The notes: generated from the sequence alone by a model not told the origin. 64,000 bases of DNA from Paludibacteraceae bacterium (GCA_017450685.1 JAFSTB010000007.1:1-64000); one strand, 5' to 3'. Shown: positions 9,030-18,720, counted from the first letter of the stretch. Program-made: numbers and translations.

Positions 9030-9079
9030 ACAAGACATTACAAACATTACCAATACGAATCATAAAACATTGCAGCATT

Positions 9080-10369
9080 ATGAAAAATCTATGTTTTTGT
9101 TTCTCAATGCACATCCCAACCCGTCTGAAACGCTATCGTTTTTTTGAGATTGGGCAGGACCACTATTATTACGAAGATATGCAGACAGAGGAGGAAGTGA
9201 CACAAATGGTGCAAACCTCTTATCTTCCCCTTTGCAAGACTATCAGTGAAATGATTCGCCTGAGCAAGCGTAAGTTCCATTGCGCCATAGCCATTACAGG
9301 TACCACGCTCGAACTCATGGAGCAATATACCCCTGAGATGATAGATACTCTTAAACAGTTAGCTGACACCGGTTGCGTGGAGATGGTGGCAACACCTTAC
9401 ACCTATAGCCTTGCCTCTGAATATAATGAGAGCGAATGGGAAGAGCAACTCAAAGCACAAGCCGCAAAAATAAAAACACTGTTAGGCGTTCAGTCCACCA
9501 CACTTTGGAACACCGAACTCATCTATTCTGATGAGATGGCTATCAAGGCTTGGCAACTCGGCTACAAAACGATAATGAGTGAAGGCGTTAAGCACGTACT
9601 ATCGTGGAAATCACCTAACTATGTCTATACCACAGTGGCTAACCCCAAACAGCACCTGCTGCTCAGAAACATGCAGCAGTCGGATTTCCTCTCTTTCCAT
9701 TTTTCCGACCCGCAACACCCTGACTTCCCGATGGATGCGGAGAAATTTGTGCAACAACTGACAGCGCTGCCCGAGAAGGAAGAGATAATGAACCTATGGA
9801 TGGGTGCCGACACCTTTGGCATAATGCAACGAAGTGAAACTGGTATCTTCGACTTCCTCAAAGCCCTGCCTTACTACGCCTTGGAGCAGAATATCGGTTT
9901 CCTCACTCCTGCCGAATTGTCCAAACAGACGGCTGCCAAAGAAGTGATAACAGTGCCTTATCCCATCTCTTGGGCAGGCGAGAATAAAGACCTCAGTCTC
10001 TTTGCCGGCAACGACCTGCAACAAGAAGCCTTGCAGAAACTCTATTCAGTGGCTGAGCGCGTTCATCTGTGCGAGGATAAGAACCTCAAAGCCAATTGGC
10101 TGCTGCTGCAAGATGCCAACCATCTGCACTATATGAACCATATAGAGCAAGGCAGAACACAATATGAGTCAGCATACGACGCTTTCATCAACTATATGAA
10201 CGTCCTCTCCGACTTCCTACAACTCGTGGACGAACAATACCCCACATCTATTGAGAATGAGGAGTTGAACAGCCTGCTTAAGACCATTCGCAACCAAGAA
10301 AAAGAGATAACTGAACTCAAAGAGCAAATAAAAAATCTCAAACGCCGCAAACAGAAAAGTGAGAAGTAG
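9080..10369 (+). CDS. Glycoside hydrolase family 57 (alpha-amylase type)
   Basis: A 429-residue cytoplasmic GH57 enzyme, a family that cleaves or transfers alpha-1,4-glucans with retention. The N-terminal HIP motif (11-13) corresponds to the family's first conserved region; Glu146 in LWNTELIYS fits the catalytic nucleophile and Asp244 in WMGADTFGI the acid/base. The C-terminal 35 residues (KTIRNQEKEITELKEQIK region) are strongly charged and predicted coiled coil, which may mediate oligomerisation. There is no signal peptide, so the substrate is likely intracellular glycogen or imported maltodextrin. Its 3' end overlaps the next gene by 11 bp. Confidence 0.9.
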   Translation: MKNLCFCFSMHIPTRLKRYRFFEIGQDHYYYEDMQTEEEVTQMVQTSYLPLCKTISEMIRLSKRKFHCAIAITGTTLELMEQYTPEMIDTLKQLADTGCVEMVATPYTYSLASEYNESEWEEQLKAQAAKIKTLLGVQSTTLWNTELIYSDEMAIKAWQLGYKTIMSEGVKHVLSWKSPNYVYTTVANPKQHLLLRNMQQSDFLSFHFSDPQHPDFPMDAEKFVQQLTALPEKEEIMNLWMGADTFGIMQRSETGIFDFLKALPYYALEQNIGFLTPAELSKQTAAKEVITVPYPISWAGENKDLSLFAGNDLQQEALQKLYSVAERVHLCEDKNLKANWLLLQDANHLHYMNHIEQGRTQYESAYDAFINYMNVLSDFLQLVDEQYPTSIENEELNSLLKTIRNQEKEITELKEQIKNLKRRKQKSEK

Positions 10370-12377
10370 AGTAGGGATAGGATTACGGTTGTGCTGCACG
10401 ACTCTCCTTTTGTTGGGAGTCGTGCTCAGCGTCTTTGCCGCCAAGAAAAAACTGCCTAAAACAGTCATCACCTCTTGGACATTACCCGGATTCGTCGCCA
10501 TAGCCGATACACAAAGCATCGACTCCTCATATCTGAACTTCCCAATGAGAGATGTGCTGTACGACTATTCGCCTCTTAATCAGTTTAATGGCAACCTCGT
10601 ATCACCCATTCAGTCGGCTCTTTATTTCTATCGTACCCATAAAACGGATTTCCTTTTCGCTCACCCTTACGACCCTTACACCACCACTCCGCAAGACGTG
10701 CGCTTCTACAATACCACCACTCCATATTCCATCATCTCCTATAAACGCAGTTTTACCACCTATCACGAAGATAACGACCTCGGTTTCCTGTTCACCGGCA
10801 ATATCAACCGTCGCACTAACGTGGGTATGACAATGAACTACCTTGATGCCGTCGGTCACTACAAAAGTCAGGCAGGCAAAACCTTCAACGGCTCAGTCTT
10901 CACATCCTACAACGGCGACCACTACTCACTGCAAGCAGCCTTCACCTTCAACCGACTAAGCAACTTTGAAAACGGCGGACTGATGGATCCGAGCGACCTG
11001 CAAAACAAAGATATGAAAACGGAAGATATGCCGGTCAACTTAGAAGCAATGTCAGGCTTTCGATACATCTCCGGCTATCTGAACCACTATTATAGCATCA
11101 CCAAACAACGAACAGACACCGTTCATTACCGGGAGCGCGACGACAAAGGTAAGTTGCACGACAAAGATTCGCTTAAAACAACGCATATACCACTTCTGAC
11201 CTTTCGACATGTGTTCGAGACCAACGATGCCACACGACGATATATTGAGAAAGATGCGGCACAAGCCTTCTACACTGACCGATACCTTAACTCACGCGCC
11301 ACACACGACTCAACCGGTCTGACCACCGTTCGTAACACACTGTCAGTCACCTTCGAAGAAGCCTATAATCGCCGACTGCACTTCGGCGCTACCGTCTTTG
11401 CCGTTAATGAGTTTCAGCGACACTCACAAAACAGACTGCCAGATTATGCTGTAAGCGAAACACTGATAACCAATCTTGACATAAATAGCCCGCAGACACA
11501 AACCATTGGCTCTACAAGGATGAGACATTGGTCAAACAACACCTTTGTAGGTGGCTCTATTTACAAACAAACAGGTAAGTATATCAGATATAAAGCCTCC
11601 GGCGATGTGTGCTTGGCAGGACGCAAATTAGGTGAGTTCCATATAGACGGTGATATCAATGCCGGATTTCGTTTGGGCAAAGACAGCATGACTCTCGGCG
11701 CACATTTTCGGCTGCATAACGAGACACCCGACTATTTCTTCGAGCGATATGTGAGCAACCACTACCGATGGAATAACGATTTCAAACGAACCTACCGAAT
11801 GCGCGTCGGCGGACAAGTGGCATACCCCACCAAATGGTTCACCACCGCCGTCAAAGTGGACTATGAGATGGTGAACAAACTGATCTATTTCGATTTGCTC
11901 CAACAAGGTGTTGTGCAATCAGATAAGACACTCAGCGTTCTTGCTGCCGATGTGCAAGCCAACCTCACCACACCATGGCTTAACCTTGATAACCACGTCG
12001 TCTATCAATATGCCTCATCATATATCCTTGCCGTACCTACCATAACACTCTATCACAACCTCTATTACCACGGCACTTGGTTCAAAGCACTCGATGCACA
12101 GATAGGCGTTGACCTCACTTACTCAACCGCTTACTACGCTCCTTACCTTAACGCGGCTAACGGACAGTTCGCTCCACAAAAAGAAATAAAAATAGGCAAC
12201 TACCCCATATTAAGCGTATATGCAAACTTCTACGTCAGACTGTTACACCTGCGCTTCTTCGCTCAATATCAGCACTTTAATGCTACCTTTATGAACCGAC
12301 AATTCTATGGTATGGCCACCTATCCGCTCAATCCCGATGTGTTTAGAGCAGGATTAGCCTTCCATTTCTATAAATAA
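10359..12377 (+). CDS. Putative outer-membrane porin (Porin_10 type)
   Basis: A 672-residue protein beginning with a GTG (10359) inside the GH57 gene; no better in-frame start precedes the signal peptide (residues 1 to about 28, LLLLGVVLSVFAA core). The rest is rich in aromatic residues and alternating beta-strand patterns, and ends in AFHFYK, an aromatic-rich terminus as in outer-membrane barrels. NLGFLFTGNINRRTNVG-like and DYSPLNQFNG segments fit the Bacteroidota putative porin family (Porin_10). Substrate unknown. The overlap with a cytoplasmic amylase suggests coupled expression, but a glucan-uptake role is only an inference. Confidence 0.82.
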   Translation: MRSRVGIGLRLCCTTLLLLGVVLSVFAAKKKLPKTVITSWTLPGFVAIADTQSIDSSYLNFPMRDVLYDYSPLNQFNGNLVSPIQSALYFYRTHKTDFLFAHPYDPYTTTPQDVRFYNTTTPYSIISYKRSFTTYHEDNDLGFLFTGNINRRTNVGMTMNYLDAVGHYKSQAGKTFNGSVFTSYNGDHYSLQAAFTFNRLSNFENGGLMDPSDLQNKDMKTEDMPVNLEAMSGFRYISGYLNHYYSITKQRTDTVHYRERDDKGKLHDKDSLKTTHIPLLTFRHVFETNDATRRYIEKDAAQAFYTDRYLNSRATHDSTGLTTVRNTLSVTFEEAYNRRLHFGATVFAVNEFQRHSQNRLPDYAVSETLITNLDINSPQTQTIGSTRMRHWSNNTFVGGSIYKQTGKYIRYKASGDVCLAGRKLGEFHIDGDINAGFRLGKDSMTLGAHFRLHNETPDYFFERYVSNHYRWNNDFKRTYRMRVGGQVAYPTKWFTTAVKVDYEMVNKLIYFDLLQQGVVQSDKTLSVLAADVQANLTTPWLNLDNHVVYQYASSYILAVPTITLYHNLYYHGTWFKALDAQIGVDLTYSTAYYAPYLNAANGQFAPQKEIKIGNYPILSVYANFYVRLLHLRFFAQYQHFNATFMNRQFYGMATYPLNPDVFRAGLAFHFYK

Positions 12378-12390
12378 AGAGAAGATAAGA

Positions 12391-14748
12391 ATGAAATATA
12401 CATTGTCACTCAATAGTATTCTGCACTTGGCAGAACAAGAAGCACGGCGATTAGGCAACAACCAGATCGCTCCCGAGCACCTGATGCTCGGTATTATCCG
12501 TTTAGGCAACAACAAAGCCCACGAACTGCTCCTGCAAGCAGGTGTGGATATGGATCGCTTCAAACAAGAACTGGATAATGCCGTGCGCAAAGAGAATAAC
12601 ATAACAGGCGATATACCATTCTCTCGCTCCACCGACCGACTGCTCCGACTCACTACCATCGAAGCCGGCAACCGTAATGCCGATGAAGCCGATGCCGAAC
12701 ACCTGCTGCTCGCTATACTAAGAGAAAGACTCAACCTACCCGCCGTATGCCTCAAACAACAGTTTAATGTTACCTATGAGACAATCGAAAAAATGCTGCC
12801 CGAACATCAACCATCCGCCAAAGATGCTAATGAGATAACCATGGACGACATTTCCGAAATAGGTAACTCACTGTTCAAAAACCTCAAAGGCATACTGCAT
12901 GTGGTGGCTATCGAACACCAAATGCCTCACACCGATGAAGAGACCGACGAAGACGAAGAAGAGAACACACAACCCAACAGAAATCAGAAGTCCGCTCAAC
13001 AAGACAACTCTGCCTTGGCTCGCTTCGGTCGCGACCTTACGCGACTGGCAGAAGAGGGGAAGTTAGACCCCGTCATCGGACGACAAAACGAGATACAACG
13101 TATGGTGCAGATCCTTGCCCGACGCAAGAAAAACAACCCCGTTCTGACAGGCGACCCCGGAGTAGGCAAATCGGCTATAGTGGAAGGATTAGCCTCACTC
13201 ATCGCACGAAAAGCCTTACCCGCCATGAAAGGCAAACGTATCATCGCACTCGATATGGCTTCCATTGTGGCAGGAACCACCTATCGAGGACAATTCGAAC
13301 AACGAATGCAAAACATCATTCGCGAACTGCAACAACGACCCGAAGTCATTCTCTTTATCGACGAGATACATACTATCATCGGTGCCGGCAATGCACAAGG
13401 CTCATTAGATGCCGCCAACATCCTCAAGCCTGCATTAGCAAGAGGAGAGATACAATGCATCGGTGCCACCACCACTGAAGAGTTCCGCAAATCCATCGAA
13501 CGTGACGGCGCATTGGAACGACGCTTCCAACGTATATCAGTGCAACCTTCCACACGCGAAGAGACATTACGCATCATTAAAAAACTCGCTTCGCACTACG
13601 AAAAATTTCATAATGTAATATATACCAAGCAAGCCATAGAAGCATGCGTGGCTCTGAGCGAACGATACCTGACTGAGCGTTCCTTCCCCGACAAAGCCAT
13701 TGACGTGATGGACGAGGCCGGAGCAAAGTACGCCGCTCAAAGCGGAGAAAACAAACAACCGTACAGCGTATCAAAAGAAGACATAGCACAAGTGGTGAGC
13801 ACTATGTCAGGAGTACCCGTACAACGAGTGGCATTGGAAGAGAAGGAGAAACTGCGACAACTGGATGCCGAACTGCTCAAACATATTATCGGACAAGACG
13901 ATGCCGTCAAGAAAGTGGTGCGCTCCATTCAACGTTCAAGGCTCGGACTGCACGACCAAAACAGACCTATCGGCACCTTCTTCTTCCTTGGCTCAACGGG
14001 AGTGGGAAAAACCTACTTGGCTCAATGTCTCGCTCAACAGATGTTCGGCACTAAAGATGCACTCATACGCTTTGATATGTCAGAGTATATGGAGAAACAT
14101 GCAGTGTCACTCTTAGTGGGCGCCCCTCCGGGATACGTGGCACACGAAGAAGGCGGCAAACTGACAGAAGCCGTCAGACAACACCCGTACTCTATCATCC
14201 TCTTCGACGAGATAGAGAAAGCACACCCCGACATCTTTAATATCATGCTGCAGGTATTAGACGAAGGACGACTAACCGACCGACAAGGCAGACAAGCCGA
14301 CTTCCGAAATACAATCATCATACTCACATCCAATGTCGGCACACGACAGTTGCGCGACTTCGGAGCAGGTATAGGCTTCCAAGCCAACGAGATGACTGAG
14401 GCTATGGCGGAAAAGACTCTTAACAAAGCACTCGAACGTACCTTCCCACCGGAATTTGTCAATCGTATAGACGATGTAGTACTGTTCAACGCACTGGATA
14501 AACCTACCATCGCTCGCATACTTGACATTGAAATAGAGCGACTTGCTGACAGACTCAAAGCCACAGGACATAAGTTGGTGGTGGAACAACAAGCAAGAGA
14601 ACAAATGCTCGAACGTGCCTTCGACTCTAAAAACGGAGCCAGACCCGTCAAAAGAGCAGTGCAAACAGCACTCGAAGACCCCATAACCGAGAAACTGCTG
14701 CAAAACCCAAAAATGAAAACTATAACAATAAAAAGTATAAACAACTAA
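12391..14748 (+). CDS. Clp protease ATP-binding subunit, ClpA/ClpC type lacking M domain
   Basis: A 785-residue Hsp100 unfoldase with two AAA+ domains. The Clp N domain occupies residues 1-145, followed by an acidic linker (about 180-192, TDEETDEDEEE). AAA1 has Walker A GDPGVGKS (254-261) and Walker B LFIDEIH (321-327); AAA2 has Walker A GSTGVGKT (534-541). An IGF motif (661-663) indicates docking to ClpP, which is not in this window. Between AAA1's SFPDKAIDVMDEAGAKYA and DIAQVVSTMSGVPV there are only about 16 residues, so the coiled-coil middle domain with UvrB/C-like motif that defines ClpC is missing, as in proteobacterial ClpA. Adaptor-dependent regulation through an M domain is therefore unlikely. 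Confidence 0.93.
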   Translation: MKYTLSLNSILHLAEQEARRLGNNQIAPEHLMLGIIRLGNNKAHELLLQAGVDMDRFKQELDNAVRKENNITGDIPFSRSTDRLLRLTTIEAGNRNADEADAEHLLLAILRERLNLPAVCLKQQFNVTYETIEKMLPEHQPSAKDANEITMDDISEIGNSLFKNLKGILHVVAIEHQMPHTDEETDEDEEENTQPNRNQKSAQQDNSALARFGRDLTRLAEEGKLDPVIGRQNEIQRMVQILARRKKNNPVLTGDPGVGKSAIVEGLASLIARKALPAMKGKRIIALDMASIVAGTTYRGQFEQRMQNIIRELQQRPEVILFIDEIHTIIGAGNAQGSLDAANILKPALARGEIQCIGATTTEEFRKSIERDGALERRFQRISVQPSTREETLRIIKKLASHYEKFHNVIYTKQAIEACVALSERYLTERSFPDKAIDVMDEAGAKYAAQSGENKQPYSVSKEDIAQVVSTMSGVPVQRVALEEKEKLRQLDAELLKHIIGQDDAVKKVVRSIQRSRLGLHDQNRPIGTFFFLGSTGVGKTYLAQCLAQQMFGTKDALIRFDMSEYMEKHAVSLLVGAPPGYVAHEEGGKLTEAVRQHPYSIILFDEIEKAHPDIFNIMLQVLDEGRLTDRQGRQADFRNTIIILTSNVGTRQLRDFGAGIGFQANEMTEAMAEKTLNKALERTFPPEFVNRIDDVVLFNALDKPTIARILDIEIERLADRLKATGHKLVVEQQAREQMLERAFDSKNGARPVKRAVQTALEDPITEKLLQNPKMKTITIKSINN

Positions 14749-14761
14749 TAACTATCTTATT

Positions 14762-15076
14762 ATGGCACGCGAAATTACTGACTCCTCCTTCGCTTCCGTT
14801 TTGGCAGAAGGCAAACCTGTTGTTGTTGATTGCTGGGCTCCATGGTGTGGACCTTGCAAAATGATGTCACCCATAGTGGACGAACTCGCACAAGAATATG
14901 AAGGACAAGTGATAATCAGCAAACTCAATGTGGACGAAAACGAAGAAGTATGTCAACAGTTTGGAATAATGAGTATTCCTACCATCCTCTTCTTCCGCAA
15001 CGGAGAACACGTTGATACACAAGTAGGTGCAAGCAGAAAAGCCGACCTCAAAGCACGTATTGACGCTCTGCTCTAA
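14762..15076 (+). CDS. trxA: Thioredoxin
   Basis: A 104-residue thioredoxin with active site WCGPC (Cys29 and Cys32) and the cis-proline loop MSIPT. It is a cytoplasmic disulfide reductase that would be recycled by a thioredoxin reductase outside the window. Length and residues are canonical. It starts 13 bp after the Clp ATPase gene and 20 bp before typA, so the three are probably co-transcribed. Confidence 0.97.
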   Translation: MAREITDSSFASVLAEGKPVVVDCWAPWCGPCKMMSPIVDELAQEYEGQVIISKLNVDENEEVCQQFGIMSIPTILFFRNGEHVDTQVGASRKADLKARIDALL

Positions 15077-15096
15077 ACAAACAACAAAAATACTAT

Positions 15097-16905
15097 ATGC
15101 AAAACATTCGCAATATTGCTATCATTGCCCACGTCGATCACGGCAAGACTACACTCGTGGATAAAATGCTCTATACCGCCAAAGTGGTGAAAGAGCAACA
15201 TGGCGACTTTCAAGAGACCAAGGAACTGATACTCGATAATAACGAACTTGAACGCGAACGCGGTATCACTATCCTTGCCAAGAACGTTGCCATCGAATAC
15301 AAAGGCTGCAAAATCAATATCATCGACACTCCGGGGCACGCCGACTTCGGAGGTGAAGTGGAACGTGTACTCAATATGGCAGATGGCGTACTACTGCTCG
15401 TCGATGCCTTCGAAGGACCTATGCCGCAAACACGATTCGTCCTACAAAAAGCATTGCAGATGAACCTCAAACCAATAGTGGTTATCAACAAAGTGGATAA
15501 ACTCAACTGCCGCCCCGACGAAGTGCAAGAAGCCGTCTTCGACCTTATGGTTAACCTTGACGCAACAGACGACCAACTTGACTTCCAAACAATATACGGC
15601 AGCGCTAAAAACGGCTGGATGTCAACCGATTGGCACAAACCGACACAAGATATTACCGCTCTGCTCGATGCCATCATCGAATATATACCGGCTCCTACCG
15701 TTCTCGAAGGTTCACCGCAAATGCTCATCACCTCACTCGACTATAACCCTTATGTCGGACGTATAGCTGTGGGAAGAGTGCATCGTGGTACACTCAAAGA
15801 CGGACAGATTGTAACTCTGGCTAAAAAAGACGGCACACGACAAAAAACAAAAATCAAAGAACTACATACCTTCTCCGGTATGGGACACGTCAAAACAGAT
15901 GCCGTAACAAGCGGTGATATATGTGCTCTCATCGGTATAGAAGGGTTTGAGATAGGTGATACTATCTGTGACGTGGAAAACCCCGAACCACTCAAACCTA
16001 TAGCCATCGACGAACCTACAATGTCAATGGTCTTCACTATCAACGACTCACCGTTCTTCGGACAAGAAGGCAAATATGTAACATCCAGACATATACACGA
16101 ACGCCTGCAAAAAGAGTTGGAGAAGAACCTCGCACTGCGCGTCGAGAAAAACCCCAATGAAGATGTGTGGCATGTCTTCGGACGTGGCGTTCTGCACCTG
16201 AGCGTACTGATAGAGACAATGCGACGCGAAGGATACGAACTGCAAGTGGGACAACCACAAGTCATCATAAAAGAGATAGATGGAGTCAAATGCGAACCTA
16301 TTGAACAACTCACCGTCAACACACCCGAAGAGTGCAGCGGTAAGATTATCGAGTATGTGTCCACCCACAAAGGCGAAATGACACGTATGGAGATGGTGAA
16401 CGACCGCGTACAACTCGAGTTCACCATACCTTCAAGAGGTATAATAGGTATGCGTACCTACGTGATGAACGTCTCTGCCGGTGAGGCTATAATGGCACAC
16501 CGCTTCCTCGAATTCCAACCATATAAAGGGGAAATAGAGAAACGCACTAACGGTTCGCTCATTGCAATGGAGTCGGGTACAGCCTATGCCTATGCGCTTG
16601 ACAAACTGCAAGATAGAGGACGGTTCTTTATCTATCCGCAAGACGAAGTGTATGCCGGACAAGTGGTAGGCGAAAACGCTAAAGAAGGAGATATAGTAAT
16701 CAACGTTACTAAATCCAAAAAACTGACTAATATGCGTTCTAAGTCAGCCGACGACAAAGCCACACTGCCACCACCAGTCATCTTCTCGCTCGAAGAAGCA
16801 TTGGAATATATTAAAGAAGACGAGTATGTGGAAGTGACACCTACCAAAATGCGCATACGCAAAATCATTCTCGACGAACTCGAACGCAAACGTTCACAGA
16901 GATAA
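15097..16905 (+). CDS. typA: Ribosome-associated translational GTPase TypA/BipA
   Basis: A 602-residue TypA/BipA, a translational GTPase of the EF-G class involved in ribosome assembly and stress or cold adaptation. The GTPase motifs are HVDHGKTT (12-19), ERGITI, DTPGHADFGGEVER and NKVDK. The C-terminal half has the TypA-specific VEVTPTKMRIRK and domains III/V. A strong hairpin follows 10 bp after the stop, so this is the last gene of the Clp-trxA-typA unit. Confidence 0.97.
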   Translation: MQNIRNIAIIAHVDHGKTTLVDKMLYTAKVVKEQHGDFQETKELILDNNELERERGITILAKNVAIEYKGCKINIIDTPGHADFGGEVERVLNMADGVLLLVDAFEGPMPQTRFVLQKALQMNLKPIVVINKVDKLNCRPDEVQEAVFDLMVNLDATDDQLDFQTIYGSAKNGWMSTDWHKPTQDITALLDAIIEYIPAPTVLEGSPQMLITSLDYNPYVGRIAVGRVHRGTLKDGQIVTLAKKDGTRQKTKIKELHTFSGMGHVKTDAVTSGDICALIGIEGFEIGDTICDVENPEPLKPIAIDEPTMSMVFTINDSPFFGQEGKYVTSRHIHERLQKELEKNLALRVEKNPNEDVWHVFGRGVLHLSVLIETMRREGYELQVGQPQVIIKEIDGVKCEPIEQLTVNTPEECSGKIIEYVSTHKGEMTRMEMVNDRVQLEFTIPSRGIIGMRTYVMNVSAGEAIMAHRFLEFQPYKGEIEKRTNGSLIAMESGTAYAYALDKLQDRGRFFIYPQDEVYAGQVVGENAKEGDIVINVTKSKKLTNMRSKSADDKATLPPPVIFSLEEALEYIKEDEYVEVTPTKMRIRKIILDELERKRSQR

Positions 16906-16915
16906 AGCAAACTAA

Positions 16916-16949
16916 AAGAGCGGCTAACTGATAATAGTTAGCCGCTCTT
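16916..16949 (+). terminator. Hairpin terminator after typA
   Basis: AAGAGCGGCTAAC (16916-16928) pairs perfectly with GTTAGCCGCTCTT (16937-16949) around an 8-nt loop. The A-rich run before and TT after the stem are short, so it is a strong hairpin with a weak U-tract, as is common in this phylum. Confidence 0.75.
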
Positions 16950-17125
16950 CGTACAGCAGTTATAAGTCACTACATTTGTATTCCCCTTTAAGTCTATCTA
17001 TCCAGTTTAGATTGACAGATAATGTGTCAGAAATTTGATATTTGTCAGAAAGTAAATATTATTCAGAAATATGCGATTGTAAAATAAAATAGACAAGGGA
17101 TACCCGTTGTCTACTTTCCTTTTTG

Positions 17126-17198
17126 TGAACCAGCTGGGGCTCGAACCCAGGACCCCATCCTTAAAAGGGATGTGCTCTACCTGCTGAGCTACTGATTC
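17126..17198 (-). tRNA. tRNA-Lys (anticodon TTT)
   Basis: The minus strand gives a complete 73-nt cloverleaf: acceptor stem GAATCAG/CTGGTTC (with one U-G pair), D-arm GCTCAGCAGGTAGAGC, anticodon stem CATCC/GGATG around CTTTTAA (anticodon TTT, Lys), T-arm GGGTTCGAGCCC and discriminator A. No CCA is encoded. A promoter is found 110 bp upstream. Confidence 0.97.
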
Positions 17199-17307
17199 AT
17201 CTTACCAACAATCTTACTTTACTTATGAACAACGAGGAAAAATTTCCTGTCTCTTTCTATATGAACTTCGACACAACATCTTGTATCTCTCGTTCCGAAA
17301 GCGGGTG

Positions 17308-17339
17308 CAAAGGTACTGCGTTTTTTTAATATGCACAAA
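17308..17339 (-). promoter_or_regulatory. Promoter of tRNA-Lys
   Basis: On the minus strand TTTG (17336-17339) is followed after 20 nt by TACCTTTG (17308-17315), a perfect consensus match. It would give a leader of about 100 nt before the tRNA. Confidence 0.75.
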
Positions 17340-17453
17340 TTTTTTGGCATTTTTTTGCTCGTTTTTTATAACAAAATGGCCTGCAATAAAATTTAGTGTA
17401 TCTAACACAATGATACTTAAAACATTATAATACACTTATGCTTTTGAGCAAAT

Positions 17454-17555
17454 AATCTGCATTTCATTATCTATGCTATATAAGGTAAATCTGCATTTCC
17501 TTTTCTATGCTATATAAGGTAACACTGCATTCCATTTTCTTTGCTATTAAAAGGC
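17454..17555. repeat. Three tandem 34-bp repeats downstream of the XRE gene
   Basis: Units at 17454-17487, 17488-17521 and a degenerate one at 17522-17555 share CTGCATTTC-TTTTCTATGCTATATAAGGTA. Units 1 and 2 differ at only a few positions. The array begins 10 bp beyond the stop of the minus-strand XRE gene, and is part of a pattern of stop-adjacent arrays across this window. Confidence 0.85.
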
Positions 17556-17565
17556 AAAAATACGA

Positions 17566-18060
17566 TTATCTTTCTTCGTATGTGCCGTCGGTATAAAAAA
17601 CAATAATCCTTTTCACCTGTTTGACATCTGCATTTTCCACCAAAGGTTTTCTATCCTTGTCGGATATGATTTTGTCGTAATTCTGCGATGTTGTCGGATT
17701 ATTCTTGCCGCTACCTGCTTTCATAGTGTTATCAGTATTCGCCGCCGACTGTGGTGAGGTGGAATAGGGTATTGACGACGGTTCGGTACTCTCAGTATCG
17801 TTAGGACGAATATCCAGTAATGATAGTTGCGGTCCATCACCATTGGGACGATACATCGAACCGATGCCTAATATGAGCCAATCCGACTGAATAGTACGAA
17901 AACGGTTAAGCACTGCCTGAAGCACTTCTAAACTGGGATTGTTTCTTCCACCCATTATATTGGATAGGGTACCTTGACTGATACCAACTTCCTTGGAAAA
18001 CTGTTTGGCATTCATCCCCTCAGATTCCATTATTTGGAGTAAACGTTGTCTTTCGTTCAT
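17566..18060 (-). CDS. XRE-family helix-turn-helix regulator
   Basis: A 164-residue small regulator. Residues 1-60 form a lambda-repressor-type HTH (QFSKEVGISQGTLSNIMGGR, about 20-39, is the helix-turn-helix). The segment FRTIQSDWLILGIGSMYR (54-71) is common in Bacteroidota proteins of this type. The rest is low-complexity (Ser/Thr/Asn rich) and ends in a short basic/hydrophobic tail VKRIIVFYTDGTYEER, which may be an oligomerisation strand. There are no sensor or peptidase domains. Three copies of GTTTCACAAA surround its promoter, suggesting autoregulation. The genes it controls are not evident; it stands alone between two non-coding stretches. Confidence 0.85.
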   Translation of the reverse strand: MNERQRLLQIMESEGMNAKQFSKEVGISQGTLSNIMGGRNNPSLEVLQAVLNRFRTIQSDWLILGIGSMYRPNGDGPQLSLLDIRPNDTESTEPSSIPYSTSPQSAANTDNTMKAGSGKNNPTTSQNYDKIISDKDRKPLVENADVKQVKRIIVFYTDGTYEER

Positions 18061-18077
18061 AATATGACACTCTTATT

Positions 18078-18201
18078 GTTTCACAAAAACGCCGCAAAGA
18101 TACGAAAACATTTTCACATCTGCAAAATACAAAAATATGTTCAATATTGAAAATACCGTTTCACAAAACAAAACAACCAACAATGCAAAGATTTGTGAAA
18201 C
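18078..18201. promoter_or_regulatory. Probable operator cluster of the XRE regulator
   Basis: The exact 10-mer GTTTCACAAA occurs at 18078-18087 and 18158-18167, and inverted (TTTGTGAAAC) at 18192-18201. The first lies just downstream of the predicted transcription start, the other two upstream of the -33 box. Weaker relatives lie at 18526-18535, 18550-18559 and 18585-18594. The layout fits autoregulation by the adjacent HTH protein; this is an inference. Confidence 0.5.
18095..18126 (-). promoter_or_regulatory. Promoter of the XRE regulator
   Basis: On the minus strand TTTG (18123-18126) is followed after 20 nt by TATCTTTG (18095-18102), a perfect Bacteroidota-type promoter 35 bp upstream of the start codon. 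Confidence 0.8.
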
Positions 18202-18720
18202 TCTTTTATCACCTATTCAAATAATGCTACCTGTGATTATAGCAACGATTCAAGTAATATATCTAATTATCTTAATTTCATATATATATAATACTCCAAA
18301 TAATTTAAGGTAGTGTTTTTGATGACTATTATGGCATCTGTATTACTATCTTTAATTGTCGCTTTATTTAAAAGAGCCTAATACCTTAAAATATAATATA
18401 TTATCCATATTAAATTGCACTACATAACATGTACTGATTTTGCGATAAACACGGTTCGAAGTACATGTGCGTGAAGTGTGAATTATTTTTCAATTCTCAT
18501 ACACATATTCAAAGATGCATTCAATATTTGTGAATATCGCACACCGAAATATTGTGAATTTTTCATCTGTTGTCGGTTGTGGCTGTTTCACATTTCTATG
18601 ACCACTCGTGTGATTTGAAAAAAGTAATGGTAGATTCGTTTATCTCTCGATAACTAAAAAGGTGAATTATATCCAATCGAGATGGGATATGCCGTTATTA
18701 TCATATCCTACAGCAGAAAA

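Larger units (their letters stand above)
8764..9079. other. Divergent intergenic region with two promoters
   Basis: This 316-bp spacer between gldF and the GH57 gene contains no credible gene. It holds two divergent Bacteroidota-type promoters (8839-8870 minus, 8950-8981 plus) and a 9-bp inverted repeat at the start of the GH57 leader (8985-8993 with 9021-9029). I see nothing else in it. Confidence 0.6.

Noticed and set aside
8654..9031. 125-codon minus-strand ORF overlapping gldF and its promoter
   Set aside because: It crosses two promoters, is in another frame of gldF and has no recognisable domain.
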